Of a stretch of DNA of 59,626 bases, positions 51,375-59,626 are shown piece after piece (within the stretch, counting starts at the first letter, position 1; every line of letters begins with the position of its first letter). A program made the translations under genes and the position numbers. Below the pieces are notes generated by a model. The model was not told the DNA's origin. It was given only the letters and a program-made list of their open reading frames with translations, and ran no database searches. Origin of the DNA: Bacteroidales bacterium (lineage in GTDB: Bacteria; Bacteroidota; Bacteroidia; Bacteroidales; UBA932); assembly GCA_017960585.1 (NCBI GenBank), contig JAGCYX010000082.1, positions 1 through 59,626 of the forward strand, in the 5' to 3' direction.

Positions 51375-52405
51375 GATACAACAAGCTTGTCATAGATCAA
51401 CCCTTCCAGTTCGAAGCGGGCGGTTCCCTGGGCCACCTGGAGCTGGTGTACCATACCTCCGACCGGGAATACCGGCCGGGCGATACGGTGGTGTGGATCT
51501 GCCATGCGCTGACGGGCAATTCCAATCCCGAGGACTGGTGGCCGCAGCTGGTGGGCAAGGACAAGCTCTTCGATCCGGACAGATACTTCATCGTCTGCGT
51601 GTCGATGCTCTGCTCGCCCTACGGCGAGACGGGGCCCGCGACCGTGAATCCCGCGACGGGACGTCCGTATTTCTTCGATTTCCCGCGCACGACGGTGCGC
51701 GACATCGTGAATGCCGAGATCCTGGTGCGCAAGCATCTGGGAATCAATCGGATCGACTTGATGCTGGGACCGTCGATCGGAGGATTCCAGGCCCTGGAAT
51801 GGGTCATCATGGAGCCGGAGGTGGTGCGGGACGTGGTGTTCCTTGCCACGGCCACGCGCGTGAATCCGTTCATGACCGCGTTCAACGAGTCGCAGCGTCT
51901 CGCCCTGGAGGCGGATCCGACTTTCCGCGAGGCGAAGGACTTGAAGGGCGGCAGCGCCGGCCTGGCCTGCGCGCGTTCCATCGCCCTGATTTCCTACCGC
52001 ACCTACGCGGGCTACAACCTCACCCAGCCCGAGCTGGAGGTGGACACGCTGTTCGCCGACCGGGCTGCGTCGTACCAGCGCTACCAGGGGCAGAAGCTGC
52101 TCCGGCGCGATTTCGACGCCTACAGCTACTGGTACCTGACCTACGCGCTGGACAGCATGAACGTGGGCCGGGGACGCGGGGGCGTGGAAGCGGCCCTGGG
52201 CCGGATCCAGGCCAACTGCATGATGATCAGCATCGACAGCGACGTCCTCTTCCCGCCCAGCCACGGCCGGGCCACGGTGGCCGCGCTCAAGAACGCCGCC
52301 TACCGGGAAATCAGTTCGGCTTTCGGCCACGACGGCTTCCTGGTCGAGAACGACCAGCTTACGGCCATCCTTCGTCCGATGCTTGAAAAGTATCAGAACG
52401 GTTAG
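51371..52405 (+). CDS. metX: Homoserine O-acyltransferase (probably acetyl)
   Basis: MetX acylates homoserine, the first step of methionine synthesis, using homoserine made by ThrA and Asd. The 344-residue alpha/beta-hydrolase has HALTGNSNPEDWW, the nucleophile serine in MLGPSIGGFQALEW (about 137), and the late Asp/His pair in SDVLFPPSHG and FGHDGFLVEN. Acetyl rather than succinyl is assumed from the family; the two cannot be separated by eye. The ATG overlaps the aminotransferase stop. Confidence 0.93.
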   Translation: MRYNKLVIDQPFQFEAGGSLGHLELVYHTSDREYRPGDTVVWICHALTGNSNPEDWWPQLVGKDKLFDPDRYFIVCVSMLCSPYGETGPATVNPATGRPYFFDFPRTTVRDIVNAEILVRKHLGINRIDLMLGPSIGGFQALEWVIMEPEVVRDVVFLATATRVNPFMTAFNESQRLALEADPTFREAKDLKGGSAGLACARSIALISYRTYAGYNLTQPELEVDTLFADRAASYQRYQGQKLLRRDFDAYSYWYLTYALDSMNVGRGRGGVEAALGRIQANCMMISIDSDVLFPPSHGRATVAALKNAAYREISSAFGHDGFLVENDQLTAILRPMLEKYQNG

Positions 52406-52428
52406 TTTAGATAATTAAGTGTAAGTTT

Positions 52429-53742
52429 ATGAAAATAATGAAATTCGGCGGCACCTCCGTTGGGTCCGCACAACGCATCCAGCATGTCGCGGACCTGGTG
52501 TCCCGCGGCGGCCGCAATTTCGTCGTCCTGTCGGCCATGTCCGGCACGACCAACTCCCTGGTGGAGATTTCCGACTACCTGTTCAACCGCAACGTCGAGG
52601 GCGCCCGTGAGACCATCGACCGCCTCGCCGCCAAGTACCGCGGCGTGATCGCCGAGCTGTACAGCACGGCGGAGGCGCGCGACAAGGCGCAGCAATACGC
52701 CGACGGCGTGTTCGACTACATCAAGACCTTCACCAAGAAGCTCTTCACGCAGGTGGAGTCCAAGATCATCATTGGCCAGGGCGAGCTCCTGTCCACGCAC
52801 CTGATGACCTTCTACCTGCAGGAGAAGGGGATTGCGGTGCAGCTGCTGCCGGCGCTGGATTTCATGAAGATCGACGTCCAGGGCGAGCCTGACACGGATT
52901 ACATCCGCGAGAAGCTCACCGCCCTGCTGACCAAATATCCCAAGGCCCCGCTCTACCTCACGCAGGGCTTCATCTGCCGCAATCCGCACGACGAGATCGA
53001 CAACCTGCAGCGCGGCGGTTCCGACTACACGGCTTCGCTGATCGGCGCCGCCGTGGGCGCGGAGGAGATCCAGATCTGGACCGACATCGACGGTATGCAC
53101 AACAACGATCCGCGTATCGTGGACCACACTACGGCAGTGCGCCACCTGCATTTCGAGGAGGCGGCGGAACTGGGCTATTTCGGCGCCAAGATCCTGCACC
53201 CGACCTGCATCCAGCCGGCCAAGTTCGCCGGTATCCCGGTGCTCCTGCTCAACACGATGGAGCCGGAGGCCCCGGGCACGCTGATCGACAATATCCCCGA
53301 GGCGGGCACCATCAAGGCCATCGCGGCCAAGGACAATATCACCGCCATCCGCATCAAGTCCTCCCGGATGCTCCTCGCGCACGGTTTCCTGCGCAAGGTG
53401 TTCGAGATTTTCGAGAGCTGGCAGACCTCCATCGACATGATCTGCACCTCGGAGGTAGGCGTGTCGATGAGTATCGACAATACGCGCCATCTGGGCGAGA
53501 TCGTGCACGACCTCAAGAAATACGGCACCGTGGGCGTGGACCTGGACATGTGCATCATCTGCGTGGTGGGCGACATGGACTGGGAGAACGTGGGCTTTGA
53601 ATCCCGTGCCCTGGATGCGATGAAGGACATCCCCGTGCGCATGATCTCTTACGGCGGCAGCAACTACAACATTTCCTTCCTCGTGAAGGGGGAGGACAAG
53701 GCGCGTGCCCTGCGTTCCTTGAGCAAATGCCTGTTTGAGTAA
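52429..53742 (+). CDS. lysC: Aspartokinase, monofunctional (LysC type)
   Basis: This is the second aspartokinase of the window and probably the lysine-sensitive isozyme. The 437-residue protein has KFGGTSVGS, the substrate loop NLQRGGSDYTASLIGAA, IWTDIDGMHNNDPRI and the carboxyl ACT domains (about 300-437). Sharing an operon and a 1-bp overlap with lysA points to the lysine branch. It begins 23 bp after metX. Confidence 0.96.
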   Translation: MKIMKFGGTSVGSAQRIQHVADLVSRGGRNFVVLSAMSGTTNSLVEISDYLFNRNVEGARETIDRLAAKYRGVIAELYSTAEARDKAQQYADGVFDYIKTFTKKLFTQVESKIIIGQGELLSTHLMTFYLQEKGIAVQLLPALDFMKIDVQGEPDTDYIREKLTALLTKYPKAPLYLTQGFICRNPHDEIDNLQRGGSDYTASLIGAAVGAEEIQIWTDIDGMHNNDPRIVDHTTAVRHLHFEEAAELGYFGAKILHPTCIQPAKFAGIPVLLLNTMEPEAPGTLIDNIPEAGTIKAIAAKDNITAIRIKSSRMLLAHGFLRKVFEIFESWQTSIDMICTSEVGVSMSIDNTRHLGEIVHDLKKYGTVGVDLDMCIICVVGDMDWENVGFESRALDAMKDIPVRMISYGGSNYNISFLVKGEDKARALRSLSKCLFE

Positions 53743-54899
53743 TGCTGAAAGGCGATTTCCCAGTAGAACAGTTCGCGGGTCTGCGGACCCCGTTCTATTA
53801 CTACGACCTGTCCCTGCTGCGTCGTACGCTCGATCTTGTGCGTGCGCAGCTGGACCGCAATCCCGATTTCCGGGTGCACTACGCGATCAAGGCGAACTAC
53901 AATCCGCGCATCCTCGCGGAGATTGCTTCGCGGGGCCTCGGTGCCGACTGCGTGAGCGGGGGAGAGGTGGAGGCGGCCCTGGCGGCCGGTTTTCCGGCCG
54001 AGGGCATCGTGTTCGCGGGCGTGGGCAAGAGCGACAGCGAGATCCGTCTCGCGCTGAAGGCGGGCATCTCCCGCTTCAACGTGGAGTCCGCCGCCGAACT
54101 CGAGGTCATCAACGAACTGGCGGGGGAGATGGGTAAAGTGGCCCCCGTGGCCCTGCGCATCAATCCCGACATCGGTGCGCATACGCACGCCGGCATCACC
54201 ACCGGCCTGGCTGAGAATAAGTTCGGCATCAACTACGAGCAGATGGACGAGGTGATGGACCTGGCGCTGCGCCTGCCGAACGTCAAGTATTGCGGGCTGC
54301 ATTTCCACATCGGTTCGCAGATCCTGGATATGAGCGACTTCACGGCGCTGTGCAACCGCGTCAACGAGCTGGTCGTGCGCCTGCAGCGCGGCGGCCGCCC
54401 GGTCGGCGACATCAACGTGGGCGGCGGCCTGGGCATCAATTACCAGCACCCCAACCATCTGCCGATTGCCGATTTCGAGGGCTGGTTCGACGTCTTCCGC
54501 CGGCATCTGAAGCTGCCTCAGGGCACGATCGTGCACTTCGAGCCGGGACGCAGCCTCGTGGCTCCCTGCGGCTCGCTGATCTGCCGCGTGCTCTATGTCA
54601 AACAGGGTACGCACAAGCAGTTCGCCATCATCGACGGCAGCATGACCGAACTGGTCCGCCCGGCGATGTACCGGGCCTACCACCGCGTGGAGAACATCTC
54701 TTCGGACGAACCGGAGGAGGTGTACGATGTGGTCGGTCCCGTGTGCGAGAGCTCCGACGTCTTTGTCAAGGAATTCGCCATCGACAAGTGCCACCGCGGC
54801 GACTTCGTGGCCATCCGCTCCGCCGGTGCCTACGGCGAAGCCATGGCCTCCCGCTACAACTGCCATCCGCTCCCGGACGCGTTCTTCTGGGAAGGTTAA
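53742..54899 (+). CDS. lysA: Diaminopimelate decarboxylase
   Basis: LysA decarboxylates meso-diaminopimelate to lysine with PLP. The 385-residue protein has the PLP lysine in HYAIKANYNPRIL (about 50), HFHIGSQI, the glycine-rich phosphate loop NVGGGLGINY, and the carboxyl GPVCESSDVF and GAYGEAMASRYN motifs. It is the last gene of the large operon; the stop of lysC and its ATG share one base. The middle of the lysine branch (dapA, dapB and others) is not in the window. Confidence 0.97.
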   Translation: MLKGDFPVEQFAGLRTPFYYYDLSLLRRTLDLVRAQLDRNPDFRVHYAIKANYNPRILAEIASRGLGADCVSGGEVEAALAAGFPAEGIVFAGVGKSDSEIRLALKAGISRFNVESAAELEVINELAGEMGKVAPVALRINPDIGAHTHAGITTGLAENKFGINYEQMDEVMDLALRLPNVKYCGLHFHIGSQILDMSDFTALCNRVNELVVRLQRGGRPVGDINVGGGLGINYQHPNHLPIADFEGWFDVFRRHLKLPQGTIVHFEPGRSLVAPCGSLICRVLYVKQGTHKQFAIIDGSMTELVRPAMYRAYHRVENISSDEPEEVYDVVGPVCESSDVFVKEFAIDKCHRGDFVAIRSAGAYGEAMASRYNCHPLPDAFFWEG

Positions 54900-54909
54900 A
54901 GGCTGCATC

Positions 54910-54940
54910 TTGCATTCCTTGCGCAAATCCGCTATCTTTG
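54910..54940 (+). promoter_or_regulatory. nadE promoter (TTG-N20-TATCTTTG)
   Basis: A TTG (54910-54912), 20 nt and TATCTTTG (54933-54940) match the consensus fully. The -7 box ends 5 nt before the nadE ATG, so the mRNA would begin about 2 nt ahead of the start codon. It ends the transcriptional link to lysA, or at least adds an internal start. Confidence 0.8.
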
Positions 54941-54945
54941 CGTCT

Positions 54946-56880
54946 ATGAAGCATCTTGGACTCATCCGTGTGGCGGCGGCGATGCCGCGCGTGCACGTGG
55001 CCGACCCGGCGGCGAACGTCCGGGAGATTCTCCAGTTGTGTCAGGACCTGGCCGCGCAGCATCCGTCCGTGGTCGTTTTCCCGGAACTGTGCGTAACGGG
55101 GTATACCTGCGCCGACCTGTTCGGCCAGAACCGCCTGCTGTCTGATGCGGAAGCGGCCGTGGCCGGGATTGTCGCCGCCAGCGCGAAGCTGGAGCCGATG
55201 ATCGTCGTGGGCGCCCCCGTGCGCCACGCAGGGCGGCTTTTCAACTGCGCCGTGGCGGTCCGCGGAGGCCGTATCCTCGGCATCGTGCCCAAGAGCTACA
55301 TGGCCGGCAACAGCGAGTTCTACGAGCCGCGCTGGTTCGCGCCGGCACGCGCCCTTCCCTGCGGAGGCGCCCGCATCCGTTTCGCGGGACAGGACGATAT
55401 CCTGCTGAGCACCCGCCAGCTGTTCCGCATCGGCGACGCGACGGCTGCCATCGAGATCTGCCAGGACCTCTGGGTCCCCGTGCCGCCCTCTTCACAGGCC
55501 GCCCTGGCCGGGGCGCAGATCATCCTGAACCTCTCCGCCAGCAACGATTACCTCTTCAAACACGAATACCGCAAGAGCCTCGTGGGTGCCACAGCGTCCC
55601 GGCTCTACGCAGCTTACGTCTATTGCTCCTGCGCCGAAGGCGAGTCCACCACGGACCTCGTCTGGGCCGGCGCCTCGCTGATCTGCGAGAACGGCTCCTT
55701 CCTCGCCGAGGCGGAGCGTTTTGCGCGTGGCAGCCGCTTCATCATCGCCGACGTGGACGTCGAGCGTCTGGAGACGCTGCGCGCCAAGGAGCACAGCTTC
55801 GGTTTCGAGGGGCCTGTGCCGCCCTACTGCGTCCAGGAGGCGGGCGAAGCCGCCCCGACCGACTTCGAAGCGTGCCTGCTGCGCCGCATCGAGCCGCATC
55901 CCTTCGTCCCTCAGGGCGATCCGGAAGCACTCGGCGTGCGCTGCCGCGAGATTCTTTCCGCCCAGGTGGCGGGCCTCGTGACCAGGCTGGAGCACATCCA
56001 TTGCAAGAAGGCGGTCATCGGCGTGTCCGGCGGCCTGGATTCCACCCTCGCGCTGCTCGTGACCGCGCTGGCATTCGACACCCTCGGCCTTCCGCGCGAG
56101 AACATCATCGGCGTCACCATGCCCGGTTTCGGCACCACGCACCGCACCCACGACAACTCCGTGGACCTGATGCGCGAACTCGGCACCACCTCCCGTGAAA
56201 TCTCCATCGTCCCCGCCGTGAAGCAGCATTTCGCCGACATCGGCCAGGACGAGAACAACCACGACCTCACCTACGAGAATTCCCAGGCGCGCGAACGCAC
56301 GCAGCTGCTGATGGATATCGCCGGCAAGGAAGGCGGCATCGTCGTCGGCACGGGCGACCTGTCCGAGCTCGCGCTCGGCTGGTGCACCTACAACGGCGAC
56401 CATATGTCCATGTACGGCGTCAATGCCAGCGTTCCCAAGACGCTGGTCCGTACGCTGGTCCGCTGGGCTGCCGACAACAAGTTCGACACCACCGGAGACA
56501 TCCACAGCACCCTGCTGGATATCGTGGACACCCCGATCAGCCCCGAACTGCTTCCTGCGGACGACAAGGGCGAAATCGCCCAGAAGACCGAGGATACCGT
56601 GGGCCCGTACGAGCTGCACGACTTCTTCCTCTACCACTTCTTCCGCTCCGGCGCAGGCCCGGACAAGCTGCTGTTCCTGGCCCGCAAGGCCTTCGCCGGC
56701 GTCTACGACGACGCCACCCTCCGGAAATGGCTGGAGACCTTCCTGAAGCGCTTCTTCCAGCAGCAGTTCAAGCGCAGTTGCCTTCCCGACGGACCGAAGG
56801 TCGGTAGCGTGTCCCTCTCGCCGCGCGGCGACTGGCGCGCCCCGTCCGACCTGGAGACCTGGTGGAAACTCACCGAATAA
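54946..56880 (+). CDS. nadE: Glutamine-dependent NAD+ synthetase
   Basis: NadE makes NAD from nicotinic acid adenine dinucleotide, with ammonia from glutamine. The 644-residue protein carries an amino-terminal nitrilase-type glutaminase (about 1-270) with Glu in VFPELCVTGYTC, Lys in IVPKSYMAGN and Cys in AIEICQDLWVP. The carboxyl synthetase (about 330-644) has the ATP loop GVSGGLDSTLAL and GTGDLSELALGWCTYNGD. I use the ATG at 54946 because the promoter box directly precedes it; the frame stays open upstream only as a shadow of lysA. Confidence 0.97.
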   Translation: MKHLGLIRVAAAMPRVHVADPAANVREILQLCQDLAAQHPSVVVFPELCVTGYTCADLFGQNRLLSDAEAAVAGIVAASAKLEPMIVVGAPVRHAGRLFNCAVAVRGGRILGIVPKSYMAGNSEFYEPRWFAPARALPCGGARIRFAGQDDILLSTRQLFRIGDATAAIEICQDLWVPVPPSSQAALAGAQIILNLSASNDYLFKHEYRKSLVGATASRLYAAYVYCSCAEGESTTDLVWAGASLICENGSFLAEAERFARGSRFIIADVDVERLETLRAKEHSFGFEGPVPPYCVQEAGEAAPTDFEACLLRRIEPHPFVPQGDPEALGVRCREILSAQVAGLVTRLEHIHCKKAVIGVSGGLDSTLALLVTALAFDTLGLPRENIIGVTMPGFGTTHRTHDNSVDLMRELGTTSREISIVPAVKQHFADIGQDENNHDLTYENSQARERTQLLMDIAGKEGGIVVGTGDLSELALGWCTYNGDHMSMYGVNASVPKTLVRTLVRWAADNKFDTTGDIHSTLLDIVDTPISPELLPADDKGEIAQKTEDTVGPYELHDFFLYHFFRSGAGPDKLLFLARKAFAGVYDDATLRKWLETFLKRFFQQQFKRSCLPDGPKVGSVSLSPRGDWRAPSDLETWWKLTE

Positions 56881-56883
56881 GCG

Positions 56884-58296
56884 ATGTTCGAGAATATCGT
56901 ATCCGTCCTGAACGACATCATCTGGAGCCCCGTCCTGGTCGTGCTCCTGGTGGGGGCGGGCCTGTATTTCTCCTTCAGGACCCGCTTCGTGCAGGTGCGC
57001 CGTATCGGACTGATGGTCCGTTCGCTTTTCGCTTCCGCGGAGAAGTCGGAAGACGGCAAGCAGCACGGCATTTCCTCCTTCGAGGCCTTCTGCGTGGCCC
57101 TGTCGGGCCGCGTGGGCACCGGCAACATCGTGGGCGTTGCCACGGCCATCGCCCTGGGCGGCCCGGGAGCAATCTTCTGGATGTGGATCATCGCGTTCTT
57201 CGGCGCTTCGACGGCTTTCGTGGAGTCCACCCTCGCACAGCAATACAAGTTCCAGCACGCCACGGGCTTCCGCGGCGGCCCCGCCACCTATATTGAAAAG
57301 GGCCTCAAGGCCCGCTGGCTGGGCGTACTGTTCTCCATCCTGGTCCTCATCGGCTACGGCACGTTCCTGCCCACGGTGCAGTCCAACGGCATGGCCAATG
57401 CGCTGGGCAACTCCTTCCAGCTGTCTCCGCTCGTGTCCGGTCTCGGACTCGCGTTCCTGCTGGGCCTCGTGATCATCGGGGGCATCAAGAGCATCGCCCG
57501 CGTGGCTTCCATCGTGACGCCGTTCATGGCGCTGGGTTACATCATCATCACCCTCGTGGTCATCGCGCAGCATCTCGACGCCGTGCCGGGCGTGTTCAAG
57601 GCCATCGTGACCAACGCCTTCGGCATCAACCCGCTGGCGGGCGGCATCCTCGGCTCCACCATCATGATGGGTGTCAAGCGCGGCATTTTCTCGAATGAAG
57701 CCGGCCAGGGCGGCGGGGCCATCGTGTCCGCCTCCGCAGCCGTCTCACACCCGGCCAAGCAGGGTCTGGCGCAGGCTTTTTCCGTCTATGTGGACACCCT
57801 GCTCATCTGCACCGCCACGGCGCTGATGATCCTTTGCTCCGGCAGCTACAATATCTTCGACGCCAAGACCGGTGAGATGCTGGTGGCGAACGCCCCGCAG
57901 CTCGGCGACAACTATGTCGGCTTCACGCAAACGGCCGTGGACAGCGTCCTGACGGGCTTCGGCGGCACCTTCGTGAGCATCGCGCTCGTCTTTTTCGTGT
58001 TCACGACGGTGATGGCCTACTACTTCTACGGCGAGTCCAGCATCATGCAGATCTTTGCCGGACGGCCCGAAAAACGCAAAACCGAGCGGCTCTGCATCTG
58101 GATCTTCCGTTTCTCCCTGCTGGGCATGGTCGTGTTCGGTGCCTTGCGCGAGACGAACGTCATCTGGCAGTTGGGCGACGTGGGCGTGGGCCTGACAGCC
58201 TGGATCAACGTCATCGTGCTGCTGCTCCTCTGCCCGCAGGCCATCAAGGACCTGCGGGAATATGAATCCTTTTTCAAGAAAAATCCCAGGAAATGA
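56884..58296 (+). CDS. Alanine/glycine:cation symporter (AGCS family)
   Basis: The 470-residue inner-membrane protein has about 10-11 hydrophobic segments and the AGCS signatures ALSGRVGTGNIVGVATAIALGGPGAIFWMW and NEAGQGGGAIVSASAAVSHPAKQGLAQ. The family imports alanine or glycine with sodium. It starts 3 bp after nadE and overlaps the thioesterase gene by 4 bp, so it is transcribed with both, but no shared pathway is apparent. Confidence 0.94.
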   Translation: MFENIVSVLNDIIWSPVLVVLLVGAGLYFSFRTRFVQVRRIGLMVRSLFASAEKSEDGKQHGISSFEAFCVALSGRVGTGNIVGVATAIALGGPGAIFWMWIIAFFGASTAFVESTLAQQYKFQHATGFRGGPATYIEKGLKARWLGVLFSILVLIGYGTFLPTVQSNGMANALGNSFQLSPLVSGLGLAFLLGLVIIGGIKSIARVASIVTPFMALGYIIITLVVIAQHLDAVPGVFKAIVTNAFGINPLAGGILGSTIMMGVKRGIFSNEAGQGGGAIVSASAAVSHPAKQGLAQAFSVYVDTLLICTATALMILCSGSYNIFDAKTGEMLVANAPQLGDNYVGFTQTAVDSVLTGFGGTFVSIALVFFVFTTVMAYYFYGESSIMQIFAGRPEKRKTERLCIWIFRFSLLGMVVFGALRETNVIWQLGDVGVGLTAWINVIVLLLLCPQAIKDLREYESFFKKNPRK

Positions 58297-58697
58297 CCGT
58301 ACAACCGTATCGTCACGAGGTCAAATACTACGAGACCGACAAGATGGGGATCACCCATCATTCCAACTATATCCGTTTCATGGAAGAAGCCCGCATCGAC
58401 TGGCTGGACCAGCTGGGCTACGGCTTCGACCGCATGGAAGCCGAAGGGATTGTCTCCCCGGTCGTTTCCGTTACTTGCAACTATAAGAAAACCACATCTT
58501 TCAAAGATGTGATTGAAGTGGAAGTAAAGGTCAAATCGCTCAGCGAAGTCAAGCTCATCATCGCCTACACGATGCGCGTCGAAGGCAAGATCGTCTGCAC
58601 CGCCGAGAGCACCCACTGCTTCTTCGACGACGGCCGTCCGGCCGTCATCGCCGAGCGCTTCCCCGCGCTGTATAAAGCCATGATGGAGACGATGTAG
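58293..58697 (+). CDS. Hotdog-fold acyl-CoA thioesterase, YbgC/4HBT type
   Basis: The 134-residue hotdog protein has the catalytic motif YETDKMGITHHSNYIRFMEEAR (aspartate at about 15) and the length of YbgC-like thioesterases. It presumably hydrolyses short acyl-CoA or acyl-ACP esters in the cytoplasm. It overlaps the symporter stop. It is the last gene of the nadE unit; an AT-rich inverted repeat (AACTTTT and AAAAGTT, about 58732-58756) follows. Confidence 0.9.
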   Translation: MTVQPYRHEVKYYETDKMGITHHSNYIRFMEEARIDWLDQLGYGFDRMEAEGIVSPVVSVTCNYKKTTSFKDVIEVEVKVKSLSEVKLIIAYTMRVEGKIVCTAESTHCFFDDGRPAVIAERFPALYKAMMETM

Positions 58698-58757
58698 GGA
58701 AGAGTAGTTATTATAAAAGAGGTATAATAAAAACTTTTAAAAAGTTTTAAAAAACTA

Positions 58758-58787
58758 TTGCATATTCAATTTTTCTTCGTAACTTGC
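58758..58787 (+). promoter_or_regulatory. glnN promoter (TTG-N19-TAACTTGC)
   Basis: A TTG (58758-58760), 19 nt and TAACTTGC (58780-58787) form a variant of the Bacteroidota promoter. The box is part of TTCGTAACTTGC, which also occurs upstream of purU and of the small hydrophobic frame. Transcription would start near 58791, giving glnN a leader of about 225 nt. Confidence 0.65.
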
Positions 58788-58811
58788 ACTCGAATTTTGG
58801 TTCAAGAAACA

Positions 58812-58889
58812 GTGAAACGCACGTTCAATAATAATAACCAGAAGCAGTCTCAGAATCAGCAGGTCCTGAGAGCTTCTCTGTGCGTATAA
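58812..58889 (+). CDS. Putative Asn/Gln-rich leader peptide of glutamine synthetase
   Basis: A 25-residue frame begins with GTG at 58812 (or TTG at 58797) and ends in TAA. Its core reads NNNNQKQSQNQQ: ten of twelve residues are Asn or Gln, the amino acids closest to the product of the gene downstream. It lies about 20 nt after the promoter and 127 nt before glnN. The last Gln codons (58857-58862) precede a segment, CTTCTCTG (58873-58880), that can pair either with the AGAG just before it or with CAGAGAGG (58945-58952) in the later hairpin. This layout is that of an attenuation leader sensing charged tRNA-Gln or tRNA-Asn. A chance frame cannot be excluded. Confidence 0.6.
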   Translation: MKRTFNNNNQKQSQNQQVLRASLCV

Positions 58890-58907
58890 CACCAGCCGAT
58901 GCGGCAC

Positions 58908-58940
58908 ATGAAAAAAAGAAGCGAACATAACAAAATTTGA
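58908..58940 (+). other. Second short upstream frame in the glnN leader
   Basis: ATG at 58908 opens a ten-codon frame, [10 protein letters not shown], whose TGA lies 5 nt before the 14-bp hairpin. A ribosome ending here would cover the foot of the stem. It may take part in control or be accidental. Confidence 0.3.
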
Positions 58941-58945
58941 ATATC

Positions 58946-58976
58946 AGAGAGGCTGGTCCGGTGGACCAGCCTCTCT
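58946..58976 (+). terminator. 14-bp perfect hairpin in the glnN leader (putative attenuator)
   Basis: AGAGAGGCTGGTCC pairs perfectly with GGACCAGCCTCTCT around a GGT loop. The following bases ACTTTATAA are AU-rich but not a pure U run, so termination efficiency is uncertain. Its 5' arm can instead pair with 58873-58880 in the leader-peptide region, and GGTCC at 58862-58866 can pair with GGACC at 58963-58967. The hairpin ends 40 nt before the glnN ATG. Confidence 0.65.
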
Positions 58977-59016
58977 ACTTTATAAGGGAAATCAGTTAGT
59001 TTTAAATAGTGTAATT

Positions 59017-59626
59017 ATGGACAGATTTGATTTGGTTAAGGAATCCTTCGTACGGAAAGAGGTTCCGGCAGAAGTCCCCGCTGGCAAGACTTCCGATTAT
59101 TTCGGTGAACTGGTCTTCGACCGCAAGAAGATGTGCAAGTATCTTGACGCTGAGAGCCTGCACGCCTTGCTTGACTGCATCGAGGGTGGTCACGCCCTCG
59201 ACCGCAAGACTGCCGACGGCGTAGCCAAAGGCATGAAGGAATGGGCCATGGAGCATGGCGTCACCCACGTCACCCACTGGTTCCAGCCGCTGACCGAAGG
59301 CACCGCTGAGAAACACGACTCCCTGATCGACTACGACGGCAAGGGCGGTGTCATCGAAACCTTCGACGGCAAGATGCTCGCCCAGCAGGAGCCGGACGCT
59401 TCCTCCTTCCCGAGCGGCGGCATCCGCGCCACCTTCGAAGCCCGTGGTTACACTGCCTGGGATCCGACCTCCCCGGTCTTCATCCTGGACGACACCCTCT
59501 GCATCCCGACTGTCTTCATTTCCTATACCGGCGAAGCTCTGGACTACAAGACCCCGCTCAATAAGGCCCTCAAGGCCGTCAGCGACGCCGCCGTGCCCAT
59601 CTGCAAATACTTCGATCCGAGCGTGA
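59017..59626 (+). CDS. glnN: Glutamine synthetase, type III (3' end cut off)
   Basis: The frame from the ATG at 59017 is open to the window end, giving the first 203 residues of a protein expected to be about 700 or more long. [35 protein letters not shown] and [20 protein letters not shown] are characteristic of GSIII/GlnN, the large glutamine synthetase of Bacteroidota. It joins ammonia to glutamate with ATP, the step after GdhA. The [24 protein letters not shown] region is intact, so there is no sign of decay. It has its own promoter and a long leader with a putative Gln/Asn attenuator. Confidence 0.96.
   Translation, partial: MDRFDLVKESFVRKEVPAEVPAGKTSDYFGELVFDRKKMCKYLDAESLHALLDCIEGGHALDRKTADGVAKGMKEWAMEHGVTHVTHWFQPLTEGTAEKHDSLIDYDGKGGVIETFDGKMLAQQEPDASSFPSGGIRATFEARGYTAWDPTSPVFILDDTLCIPTVFISYTGEALDYKTPLNKALKAVSDAAVPICKYFDPSV

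Noticed and set aside
59348..59626. 92-codon frame running to the window end
   Set aside because: It is a Ser/Arg-rich shadow in another frame of the glutamine synthetase III gene, which runs from 59017 without interruption.

Overview
The window looks like chromosomal DNA of an uncultured, high-GC member of the Bacteroidales (Bacteroidota). The reasons are: promoters of the phylum's own type (TTG, 19-20 nt, TAnnTTTG); almost no Shine-Dalgarno sequences; a type III glutamine synthetase; an outer-membrane TonB-dependent receptor paired with PnuT; an M64 peptidase; DUF1460 and PgeF; and fused HisIE, HisB and ThrA enzymes. I see no rRNA, tRNA, CRISPR array, intact insertion sequence or prophage. 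It reads as a core-metabolism region, and its interest lies in regulation and in unusual fusion proteins.

Layout. 1-3.8 kb: the end of a DjlA-like co-chaperone gene, then a thiamine uptake pair (TonB receptor plus PnuT) behind a TPP riboswitch and a palindromic promoter. 3.8-10.9 kb: a complete histidine operon (hisG-D-C-B-H-A-F-IE, minus strand) preceded by a His-rich leader peptide and an attenuator. 10.9-15.8 kb: clpP, a protein-kinase/AAA+ fusion ending in an IGF tripeptide, a HAD phosphatase and a GH2 glycosidase. 15.8-20.6 kb: a decayed REP-type transposase, MTA/SAH nucleosidase, a secreted discoidin-like protein, a ThrE exporter and Hsp20. 20.8-32.1 kb: glutamate dehydrogenase, a receiver/PPDK-N fusion, peptidoglycan genes, an esterase, an M64 peptidase, YccF, PurU, a Nudix-Stealth fusion and a possible 19-residue membrane peptide.

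32.1-54.9 kb is an amino-acid island. Minus strand: thrA-thrB-thrC-asd. Diverging from the same 150-bp gap on the plus strand: 14 tightly packed genes ilvD-ilvB-ilvN-ilvC-leuA-leuC-leuD-cimA-like-leuB-ilvE-aminotransferase-metX-lysC-lysA. Together they cover aspartate to threonine, the entry to methionine, both ends of the lysine branch, and Val/Leu/Ile. No threonine dehydratase is present; the second LeuA-family enzyme may supply 2-oxobutyrate through citramalate. 54.9-59.6 kb: nadE, an alanine/glycine symporter, a thioesterase, then glutamine synthetase III (cut by the window end) behind a long leader that encodes an Asn/Gln-rich peptide and a 14-bp hairpin.

The strongest candidates for something undescribed are the Asn/Gln leader of glnN, the kinase-AAA+ protein coupled to ClpP, and the Nudix-Stealth fusion. 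All calls rest on reading the sequence and on recall of protein families. No database search or folding program was run.
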